Below, in pieces: positions 42,112 through 51,369 of a stretch of DNA of 64,000 nt (position 1 is the stretch's first letter; every line of letters starts with the position of its first letter). The translations under genes were made by a program, and so were the position numbers. Source of the stretch: Perkinsus olseni. Lineage: Eukaryota; Perkinsozoa; Perkinsida; Perkinsidae. Location of the stretch: the NCBI GenBank assembly GCA_013115135.1, contig JABANP010000183.1, positions 29,265 through 93,264 on the forward strand. The letters run 5' to 3'. Below the pieces are notes generated by a model. That model did no database searches, was not told where the DNA came from, and was given only the letters and a program-made list of their open reading frames with translations.

Positions 42112-42336
42112 AGGTGAAGCTTGCTCGCCCGCCATGGATCAGCTAGTACTCGCGTACCCCTATTAGCAGCGGGGGACTCGCGAATCACTCATTATTGATT
42201 TCGGTTGGACTTATTGACTACTATGGCATCATCATTAGATATTATCATCCTCATTTCCTAATGAATGACTCTAATTCTCCAACGGATACTGAGTGTCACC
42301 GGGAAGGACCGTGCTTGAGCCCCAAGACGCTACACC
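42112..42336 (-). repeat. inverted copy of 19255-19479
   Basis: Reverse complement of the 225-bp repeat. A B-box-like GAGTTCGAATCCCGG follows on the minus strand just outside (42335-42355), suggesting a tRNA-related promoter upstream of the element. Confidence 0.9.
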
Positions 42337-42695
42337 GGGATTCGAACTCGGTCCACGGGCGATTCGGACTCGTAGACTCAGCGACTCAAACTCAACGCAA
42401 AACCTGATTCAACTCAAGGTCGTGAGAAAGATTCAGTGGATCTGGCGGTGAATCGCAGTGATGAGTCTTGATTGAGCCAGTGGCTCAGATTTGCTCTTGA
42501 TTTTGTGAATCTGAGCCGGGGTCACTGAGTCTTAGTAGATAATCAGCCAATTTTCGTGATCAGCTCAAGTCGTGAGTCGAGAGTCTGAGTATTTACTCAG
42601 ACTCACCCTATGAATCAGGATACGCATACGAGCCCTGCTTTCTACCCATCCTGGGTCAGGAGTCCTGACCAAGTTAGTCGGACAGTCCGACTCGG

Positions 42696-43217
42696 GTGGG
42701 TGGGACCCACCTAGTCCGACTCGGACTAGCCACTGTCGCCTTGTTATACTGCAACGTAGCAGCTTCTTTTTACGGCTATCATGGACCCCAACCTATATTT
42801 TGCGTTACCAGAGTGCTACGATCCATTGACTACGCCATTGGATTTCGAACAATGGGTTCAAAAGCTCCTCTGTTGCGTGGCGATGATGGGATTTTTTTAG
42901 ACGAGCTACTACCTGCGGAGAAAGATACTATGGAGCATCTGGTGAACAATTTGGCCGAGAAACTCAACGTTGTTATCCAGATTCAAAGTAGCGAGATGTT
43001 GAATCAGAGGGACTTTGATCCTGGAAGTGGGCCTCAGAGACGTCCATCTCGCTGTCAGCGAGATGGACGTCGAGGACGCCTGATCATACTCCTTATCCAA
43101 TCTTTTCCTGAGATTCTCCTACAGCGCTACTCTTATCAGCGGCATACTAGTAATTTCCAATTTTTCGGCACCTCAGCCGAGGTGAGATTTTCATACCCCG
43201 GCATTTGGGCGAGATGA
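42696..43217 (+). CDS. unidentified ORF with signal-like start
   Basis: The frame has a hydrophobic start (LVRLGLATVALLYCNVAAS) and continues 173 codons, but begins with GTG and its first ATG is at codon 52. A 15-bp perfect palindrome (43039-43071) lies inside it. It may be an exon of a secreted gene whose first exon is elsewhere, or a relict. Confidence 0.25.
   Translation: MGGTHLVRLGLATVALLYCNVAASFYGYHGPQPIFCVTRVLRSIDYAIGFRTMGSKAPLLRGDDGIFLDELLPAEKDTMEHLVNNLAEKLNVVIQIQSSEMLNQRDFDPGSGPQRRPSRCQRDGRRGRLIILLIQSFPEILLQRYSYQRHTSNFQFFGTSAEVRFSYPGIWAR
43039..43071. repeat. perfect 15-bp palindrome
   Basis: Arms 43039-43053 and 43057-43071 with a 3-base loop. Confidence 0.95.
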
Positions 43218-43602
43218 GGTTTCTCGAGAATAAGGGAATCGGCCGAAAATCTTATTCTCTCCCATTCTCGTTCTCGTGAGATCTCGCGGGATTTCACGAG
43301 ATCTTGCGGATTCTCACAATAACGGCGAGGGATTTCTGTGCCCTGCATTCGCTTCGCTGGAGCATTCGCGATGCGCCGCCAATTTCGCAGCAGGACGAAA
43401 ACAAGTAGTGACACCTTAGGAGACTAACCGAGAATTGACGTCCTCCATTCGAGGAGAATACTCTGCTCGGGATATTGGAGTCAGTACTCTGATCTATCGG
43501 CGAGCAAGGAGCTGCCGAGGAACTATCTGGCGGAATACTGTGCAATAGAGTGGAAGTCGGGACGGAACAGCGAATCTAATCCAGAGAGTATGCGAGGTAT
43601 GA

Positions 43603-43622
43603 TCCTTAATAAGGATTCCTTA
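43603..43622. repeat. 6-1-6-1-6 triplet palindrome
   Basis: TCCTTA-A-TAAGGA-T-TCCTTA, the same 20-mer as 23439-23458, here in unrelated flanks. A larger palindrome (TATGATCCTTA at 43599 with its inverse at 43654) encloses it. Confidence 0.95.
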
Positions 43623-43664
43623 CAAACCTGACTGTATCATACAGTCAGATTAGTAAGGATCATA

Positions 43665-45001
43665 TAGTCTGTATGGCATACACTACATGAGCGTGGTTCT
43701 GAAAACAAGCCAGACTAAGGGCCTCTAAGAGGCCTTCTCAATGGGAAATTCCCGTTGGGAATGGTCCTCCCACCGAGAAGCCCCCGGTGAGCGCCGTCAA
43801 TACGTGGAGCTCCCGCGCAGAACAGATAGTTAAACTATCTAAGAGGCCCTAAATTTCAGGTTGAGGACGGGGAAACGGCGGCCAACTCGGAATTCTGTAC
43901 GGCCATGGCCGCAGTACTTCAATGGAATCACTGCGAGAGCTATAAAGCTGTAGCAACCGGTACAATCATGAGATGCGATTGTTGTGATCATTATGATGAG
44001 GGCGAACGCGAGCTCGACCCAAGTTGGGTCACCCAACCCTCCGCTCCCTGGATGTGGTGGTAAGATACTCGAGGCTGCTGGCTTAACCCACCAAGTCGAA
44101 CCCAGACTGGGTATGGAGTCGGGCAGTCGTCTACTGGAATAATGAATGTGTTAGAAGTTTGTCCGATTGTTCGGGTAGCGGTTCTTTATGCTATCTGATA
44201 GCAGCTGTCATCGGGATCAGAATAGGACCGTAGGTGATGTGCCATCCCCGCTATAATAAAGCCAAGCTGATGTGAAACACCGAGCATGGAACGCAATAGC
44301 AAAGTTGTGATTTATGAGGAGCTACCAAGGAGCGACACCAATGTCAGTCTGTCGATCATATGAGAAGTCGAAATTCATAATAATAATTATCAGAATTATC
44401 AGATAATTCTACACGCACACACAGTCCTAGGGGGCTCTCTCAAGGCGACATCTTGAGTGCTGTTCCCAAGGCACCAGAGTGTGTTGAGTCGACGATGGAT
44501 TCGGCAATGCAGGAATAATTGTAAGCCGCCACAGCACCGTTCACACTCCCAAGCTCTGCATCATGGGAATTTCCTGTTAGCGTCTTGGTGGCGGCTCATA
44601 AGTGGAACCGTCGATTAAAGAGGCGCGCGGAGGCTGCCCGCACTAATGGCACTTTCCACTCGATCGGGTTTGTTCCGAACGCACCCCTCATTCAGAAGGG
44701 GTATTTTGACGCTCGCGTCGGACCCGCTATCCGTCGGTTTGCGTATATACCGGTAAACCACGGGCCCTGACGATCAACATGAAGCGTGGTCACCATTTCG
44801 CAACTTGCTTCCCATTTCTTGCCGTCCCAAGCAACGGAGTTGGACTGAGGATCAGTTATCGATTGACTACCCACAGGCTCATGCTGTCAGGATGTTGAAT
44901 CCTCAGCGATGACTCATAGCGCAGTGCGTGATGGAAAATTTGATGTCAGGCCCACAGGGGGTTGAACTGGTAGTCACTGTCTTTCCAGCCCTACTGTAAT
45001 A
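43665..45001. other. intergenic; one short coding-like frame
   Basis: 44585-44770 plus reads WNRRLKRRAEAARTNGTFHS and ends at a stop after VNHGP, but has no ATG. It may be the tail of an element protein. Several imperfect palindromes lie at 43715-43860. Confidence 0.4.
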
Positions 45002-45891
45002 ATGACTTTCATCTGGCGTAAACCAATGCTCATGCTTCTCATCTTGCCTTCCCTAGAGGCCATTCGTAGTAGTAGACAAGATGACATAGACTGGAAAGTA
45101 AGTAGCCTGCCTTGGACTCCGCGATTCGCGGACCGCGAACCACCGCGGAATCCGCGGTCGTTCATGCGTATGGCCGTGCTTGCTGTCAAGTCTGCTTCTC
45201 CGTGTCAGTACGACGTCAGCCTGGACAGTCTCCCAGGAGAAGAAGGTGAGTTTTGCAAACTCTATTGGTGGTACATGGCTCACGACGGGCGCATGAGAAG
45301 GGAGCTTCGTTTCTGGACCCGTCTAGACACGGAGCAGAAGGCTTTCACTTATATGAAGGCCTATGCTGATACCTGGGACCCCATTGAGTCCGAGCATATA
45401 AGCCGCGACGGCACCACTCGAAAAATTCCAGGCCATACAGCATGGACCCAAATGTTGTCTATAAAGTAAGTGCTCAGGTGGTCAGTTTATTTCCTGATTT
45501 GGTGGAATATATTCTTCTTAGGGACGACAAAGATAAGCTGATCGTGGGAGCCTACGCACATCACCCTGCAGAGGAAGATAATGGCAGAGTTCCAACTATA
45601 AGTGCGGGGGCGGTGAGGACTCCTCAGAGACGCCGCGTTGAAGCAATGCTCTCAAAAAGCGGTCCCTACTCACCCTTGGGCCATTTGAAGGGAGAAGCTC
45701 TGGATTCACTTATTAAGCGTATCGATTGGGAAAGGGATGGTGGTAACCGCACATGTCAGAGGATATATGACTTCATAAGCGCTAACGGGCCTGATGGTTA
45801 CAACAGCGGAGGCCTAAACAGGCTGACCGAATTTGTCAGGGACAAGGCGCGCGTAGTCGCGGAGCTCCTTGAGAAAAAGCAGGGACAGTGA
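45002..45891 (+). CDS. secreted 'LDTE' family protein, gene 2
   Basis: Three exons (45002-45097, 45209-45465, 45522-45891) give 240 aa. The signal peptide is MTFIWRKPMLMLLILPSLEA. The core reads EFCKLYWWYMAHD and RLDTEQKAFTYMKAYADTWD. The last exon has KLIVGAYAHHPAEEDNG, GPYSPLGHLKGEALD, IDWERD and CQRIYDFISANGPDGY. The small second exon present in genes 1 and 3 is missing; the phases still fit because that exon is a multiple of three. Intron 1 contains a triplet palindrome at 45119. Confidence 0.75.
45119..45138. repeat. 6-1-6-1-6 triplet palindrome in intron 1
   Basis: CCGCGA-T-TCGCGG-A-CCGCGA. It is followed at once by another palindrome, ACCGCGGAATCCGCGGT. Confidence 0.95.
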
Positions 45892-46704
45892 GTTTCAAGC
45901 TGGAGAGCAATTGGTGACGAATTCCACTACAAAACTTCATCAACATGTGTTAATGAGTGCTAGATGTTTATCATGTGAGTGGTGTCTATGTTGTTGAATG
46001 TCGTTCACGAGTTACCAGTGAATCAATGGCCGTATAACTTAAGAGCTTCTCCTTGAAAAAGGACCGTAAGTTCCTCGAGGAAGAAGCTTCTCCTTATAAC
46101 TCAGGAGCTGCTCTTCAACGAAGGATCGGTAAGGACTCCCTTTCTCAAGGCATGCCTGAAAAGAACAACTCCTAAGTTATAGGACCACCGAGAGCCAACC
46201 TGCCCGTGAGGCCCGGCCACAGCCCGGATATCATGTTGAAATTAGCTCTTTGGAAGATACCAGATTTGGCACCGTCTGAAGCTCCCCAGACAGCTTAGAG
46301 ATACAAACAGCGTGTGATTAAGAGTTCTCTAGTCGTTTGTCGATAGAATCGGTGACTTTTTAGATCTTGGGCGGAGATTCTCGGCAAAGCTCACATCTGA
46401 AGCTGCCGCTTCAGCTGCATTCCACAGTGTCTCAGCATGTAAGTAATTCCACAAGTCAAGTAGCTGCAAAGTTTGTATCGCAAACCCTACTCCGTGACGA
46501 GGCGAGGTTTGAGCTGAGCACGTGTGGCGGGACCTCCGTCACACGTGTTGAACCCAAACACCGTATTCTCATAATACACTTCCAGAAGTTAAGATGATGA
46601 TAAGATCGAACCAGCTGCTGGTTCGGGGGCTCAGCCCCCAAACACTGGTAAGCAGCTTGGTAGGCTGCTTACCAGTGTTCGCCTGGGTCCCAGGCTGAGC
46701 CTGC
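45892..46704. other. palindrome-rich spacer
   Basis: Imperfect inverted repeats of the GAGCTTCTCCTT/AAGGAGAAGC type fill 46036-46180. A perfect 16-bp palindrome is at 46641-46679 (arms 46641-46656 and 46664-46679). No gene is seen. Confidence 0.5.
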
Positions 46705-46971
46705 TTACCAGCAGCAAAAGCAGCAAGTTGAACTTACGTAGAGCATCTCACTTAGTCCTCGCATATCGATCGTAGAAAGTTTCCTTGAAGTATGCCTTGA
46801 TGTAAGTGAAAGGCTTTTAATCACATCACTGAGAGCCTTCTCATTCGTGTCGAGCTGAATTCGGAGTTCCGGCCGGCCACAGACGCGGGATCGGAGTTCC
46901 TGCCAGGTTTTTGCCACTGGCATCAATAGTTCACTTAGTAACTCGTAACTGTCGATCATCGTCATAAACAC
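46705..46971 (-). pseudogene. relict of an 'LDTE' family gene
   Basis: The minus frame contains ELRIQLDTNEKALSDVIKSL, aligned with the core LxIHLDTEQKxFxYI of the family, but flanking exons and the conserved Cys are missing. It lies just downstream of gene 3 in the same orientation, so it is a decayed tandem copy. Confidence 0.6.
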
Positions 46972-47032
46972 CTTTCACCGTAGAAGATTCACATGATTAA
47001 CAGCACACATTGATAAAATATGACGATCACTT

Positions 47033-47987
47033 TCATCTCTTCAACTTCTTCCGGATAGTGCCGAATAGACCAGCTGACCACTGACGAACTGCCTTCTCGA
47101 CTCTATCAGCATTTTCATCAACAAAATCGAACAGCCAATCGAATGTTTTGTTAACGTAACCCTCGGGGGCATGAAAGGCGATGAAATGATAAATCCTCTC
47201 GCAAGTGACTTGTTCACTGTCTCTTTCCCAATTGATAGTCGTGATGAGAGGATCCAGAACGTCGCCCTTCAGATGACCGAGAGGTGAATAAGGGCCAAGC
47301 TTTTTCTCGGCTTTGCTCCTTTGTCCAGCCTTCACTTTCATCGTTGGATACCTCCAACCATCCTCCGCTGGATGGTGCGAATAAGCTTTCACGATCAACT
47401 CATCTTTATTGTCCCTGGAAGTGAGAATGCAGATGATAATCCATCATATCAGCGGTAACAAAATTCATTTTCCTCATTTATTCGACGTCCTACCTGATAA
47501 CAACGTCGCGGGACATATGCATTTCTCCCGAGTTGGCCTGGATGTAATTGAACACTTTCTGTTCCGTGTCTAAATGAATATAGAGATCTAGGTCCTCGCA
47601 GGCTCGGCCGGGATCGAAATAGCTCCACTCGAGATGGCAGGTGGTGCCCTCCTCTCCATTCACATGGCTGATGTTGAACTGACGGGGAGGGAAAGAGTCG
47701 GCCGTCTAGCAGATTGTGTTTACAACTTGTACGATGCAAGGAGCACGCAACTTGACCAGATACTTACAGTAGCGCCGGAAGCGCTCAGGTCTTTAAAGTC
47801 CACAGTCTGCGCTCCCACCTGCAGACACAGTTGCACCAACGTACTGTCGTCAGCTTTATCGGCTCTGTCCAAGGAACAAGCTACTTACTTCTGGGACTTC
47901 TTGATCTCCACCACTACTACGCACGGCCTCGAATGAAGGCAAGGCAAAAAGCATGAGCAGCGGGCTGCGGCCGATGATGGTCATCAT
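47033..47987 (-). CDS. secreted 'LDTE' family protein, gene 3
   Basis: Four minus-strand exons (47987-47889, 47818-47768, 47678-47494, 47414-47033) give 238 aa. Signal peptide MMTIIGRSPLLMLFALPSFE (or from the next Met). Exon 2 encodes VGAQTVDFKDLSASGAT. Exon 3 has TCHLEWSYFDPGRAC and LYIHLDTEQKVFNYI. Exon 4 has DELIVKAYSHHPAEDG, GPYSPLGHLKGDVLD, INWERD, CERIYHFIAFHAPEGY and the amphipathic helix FDWLFDFVDENADRVEKAV. Exon boundaries and phases match gene 1, which fixes the model. Confidence 0.78.
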
Positions 47988-48182
47988 TGTAATAGGATTG
48001 ATGAGACGATAACTGCCGATATAATCTCGGGATGGCTCGGACCGTCTGGCGCCAGGTTTCCCACATAGCAGATGATGAATCATCATTGATGATTTGACAA
48101 CATGAGCGTGACCGAACGTCGAATAGCTCCCCATGCCTAACTCTACGCCAGGACTCCGGTCCGCCGCATTGGGAGGTTTATC

Positions 48183-48384
48183 TTGTATGTCTGCGAATCG
48201 CGAGGCTCCAGATTCGAACCGCAGGTACGAATTGTGTGGACCTCTGTGAGGCGTGCTCCGTCTAGAGTACGCTTAAGCAAGCGGAATATTGAAAGCGAGC
48301 GGAAAGAACTATTCGTGCGTCGTTACTCGCGCGTCTTCGTAATCGGCGGGAAAATGATAGACTCGAGCAGTCTACACTGTAGAC
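48183..48384 (+). repeat. dispersed repeat, inverted copy at 34958-35168
   Basis: Reads SKRNIESERKELFVRRYSR in the plus frame, related to the frame on the minus strand at 35 kb. No complete gene. Confidence 0.7.
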
Positions 48385-48531
48385 TCCACAGGCTACCTCA
48401 GCTGGTTGTAGCAACCAACTTGGTTGGCAATATCGTCTGAAAAATGGCAGTATAACTCTCTGTTATACTGTCAATGACAGTCTTCCATTCTTGCAGACAA
48501 GTTCGACAAGTTCTTGTCGAGCTTGTCGGAC

Positions 48532-48551
48532 TTCACAATGTGAAGTTCACA
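48532..48551. repeat. 6-1-6-1-6 triplet palindrome
   Basis: TTCACA-A-TGTGAA-G-TTCACA. Confidence 0.95.
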
Positions 48552-48681
48552 TTGACGCTCTTGCCAAGAGCCTCTTGGGGTAACATGTGTCAACTTGTAT
48601 GTTCAGTGTCAAACTTGCATGTTCGCTTGTTGTCGACAAGTTGTCAAACTTGCACGGCAAATGGTGTAGTTATCAGACTAG

Positions 48682-48701
48682 CTGGGACTCCCAGCCTGGG
48701 T
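48682..48701. repeat. 6-1-6-1-6 triplet palindrome, one mismatch
   Basis: CTGGGA-C-TCCCAG-C-CTGGGT; the third unit differs in its last base. Confidence 0.8.
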
Positions 48702-51369
48702 CCCAGGCCCTGGGAGCTTCTCAGGCTCTCGCACGATCCACTCAGGGTCATAGAGGGGCGCATCAACTTCGACCCGAAGCTCGACTACGTCAGTAACGTA
48801 GGCAAACTTCTGGCGGTCAGACGATTGCAGACTCCTGATTGGCGGCCTAAGATCGTCGCCCTCACGGCGGCCTTGCGTAGGTAAGCTACGGTAGATCCAC
48901 TCTGGCGCCTATAATTTAAATTATATTATAATATGGAGGTCCATGTTGATTTCTCGAGGATTCATGCTTCTGGCTCTAGCACTGAGGTCAGTCGCACGTT
49001 TTTTGAATCACGACAAGTTGAGTTAAGAGTGGAGAGGTCTCTGGCTTGAACTTATGACTCTGCCAGAGATTGCATTTTTCGTAAGCCACCTGGCCAGTGG
49101 CCAGTGGCCACGCGGTTAACTTGAACATTTACGTATCGCAAGCCCTCTGGGTCACTTCCCGGGTCTAACTTGTGTATGAATCACACAAAAATGCTCAACA
49201 TTCCCTGGAAGAATGGTCCACTGTAGACCGTCTACATTCTTCTTGGGCACCTAGGTGCTTCATTTCAATGGTTCGACCTGAGGGAGGGAGCAGCCAGTAC
49301 AGGCAGACTGGCGGGCCGAAGGTGCGCGAAAAAATTCGGAGGGCTTGCTTCAATGGAAAAGAATGCATTCTTTCTTCCCGGCTTTTGAGCCACCCTGCTA
49401 TACACGCATCCGTTAGTACCGAAGTATTCTACATAAACGAGATTTTCCGACAAGACAACAGCCAAACTATTGTCCATGAGCGGTGAAGGCGACACATCCA
49501 CGGATCAGATACAGAGATACGTTGCTACATCTGATGTTCCACATGTTCGAATCTGCCCCTGCCCGTGTATTGCCCAACTTACATGATCCAAGACTCTTGG
49601 GCCAAGAGTCTTAAAATCAGTTTCGTGTCTTTTTGACGAAATCCGGGTTTGAAACCTGTATCAAGCCCAGAGCGCTGGTCCAGTACGGAAGCGACTTCAG
49701 GGTCGAAATACGTCCCTGAACTCGCTTTCGATTAACTCCATACGGCCGTCGTATTGAGTTCAAGGAGAGGCACGGGAATAGTGATCGAAGACATCTTCGG
49801 GGTTATTCCCGGAAACTCGTCGAATGAGGCTGCCACAAACGTCGACGACACCTTGTCGTTAAGGCATCGCCGTAACGGTTCTTGCAGCCCACCATCATCC
49901 CACCCTTAACCAAGTTGCATGGAAAGCATACTCCCTAAATAGTGTAGCGGCTACACTAGAGGCCAAGGCGAAGGCGACGGAGTACATCACAGATCGATGC
50001 AACCGTGCCCGTCGATCGAAATGTCTCTTTATACATCGAACAGTACATGGTACTACCATGTACTGTTAGATGAATGAAGTGAAATTTGGTACTACCAGGA
50101 TAGTAGTACCATAACCGGTGGAACTTCCAGTGGAAAAGTCTACTTTTCCTTCCACCGTGGAAGGAGAAGTAGACTTTTTGCTTTAGGCCTTTTTTCACCG
50201 CGAAAAATTACGGTACAGCGGTACAGTTACTGTGCCATGATTGTACAGTTAGCAACGTCTATATGCACTAAGAGCGCCGCCGTGTTGCACGCCAAAACAG
50301 AATCGTGTCTCCAGCCTCCTTCATCTCTTCGTCTTCGTCTTCGGCGCTGTTTCAGAAAAAGTTTTCTCTCTTTTCATCAGCAAAACTAAGTAATTTGGTG
50401 CCCATTACGAGCAAACAGGTGCTGCAGAATCTGCAGTGCAGATGTATACACTGTCAGATAGCCTACCAATCAACAAAATCCGAAGAGGGTAATTCCTCTT
50501 GCTCTCAAGTTCATGGCAAGAGCCTTCTTGAGTGGGTAGATCCCAAAATCCGAGGAAGCATCTTCGGGTTTCTGGTTGCCCTGGGTAACAGTTCCGAGGT
50601 CGGGTTGCCCTCTCGGGTTTCGGGCGGGGTTCCTGCAGCGCAACGCCTGTTACCGGGGCATTTCACGCCTATTAACCTATCGCCCATACCACGACCAATG
50701 CACTCACGGGCAGTAACCAGTGACATCCCTCAACCCCAAGAATATGCAGTACACACGGTAAACGCTAAAACAAGTGGCGAGGGCAACGAGGGAATAGAGC
50801 GACTAATCCGCAACTCCAGTATAATCAACTGTCAAGTATAAGCCAATGCCGTCGACCACCAATGTAGCTAATGCCCAACTCGGACAGTGCCACACCCATG
50901 GTAGTTATCGTGGCGGCGAATCGACAGCGCAGAGACGAAAAGGGGGCATGGATTGATGAAACTTTCATCATGAAAGGGGGGGAGGAGGGAATTTTTACCA
51001 CCACTCAGTCAGCACCCGTTGGATGATCGTCGAGTTCGGTATAGTCGACCTAGCTTCGCATACTCGGAATGGCCATCTCCCACGCCACGTTGAGGCGCTA
51101 GACCGTACGGTAGCTCGTTCCTGCCTTTAGTAAAGGGTAAAGACCCTTTAACCGCGATCAGACCGCGTGTTTGGTAGATCTCTCCTGAGTTTCAAGGACG
51201 CTCCCGGCCTCGTATTTTACCCGTATTTATTCTTTTTATTTCCTGGCAGCGCTCTTGAAATTCAGGAGTCAGGTCGTCTAATGAACACCCCCAAGGTTTT
51301 TTGTCGCGCGCCACGAAATTATCGTTCATGCGTGCATCCTGATTTGCGTCGCGATTCGCTCTTGTTGAG

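Larger units (their letters stand above)
48385..51369. other. palindrome-rich intergenic region with exon-like pieces
   Basis: 48735-48881 plus reads DPLRVIEGRINFDPKLDYVS and ends before a GTAAGC donor; it looks like a real exon of an unknown gene. 48943-48988 reads MLISRGFMLLALALR before GTCAGT, a possible signal-peptide first exon. 49340-49440 has CFNGKECILSSRLL. Inverted repeats are dense at 48470-48720 and 50030-50180. The GCGCGCCACGAAATTA repeat is at 51306. Confidence 0.4.

Noticed and set aside
47449..47739. 96-aa minus-strand frame
   Set aside because: Out of frame with exon 3 of the third LDTE gene, whose phase is fixed by its paralogs.
50305..50841. 178-codon plus-strand frame rich in Ser
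   Set aside because: Starts with GTG, has no ATG-led form, no splice support and no family resemblance.
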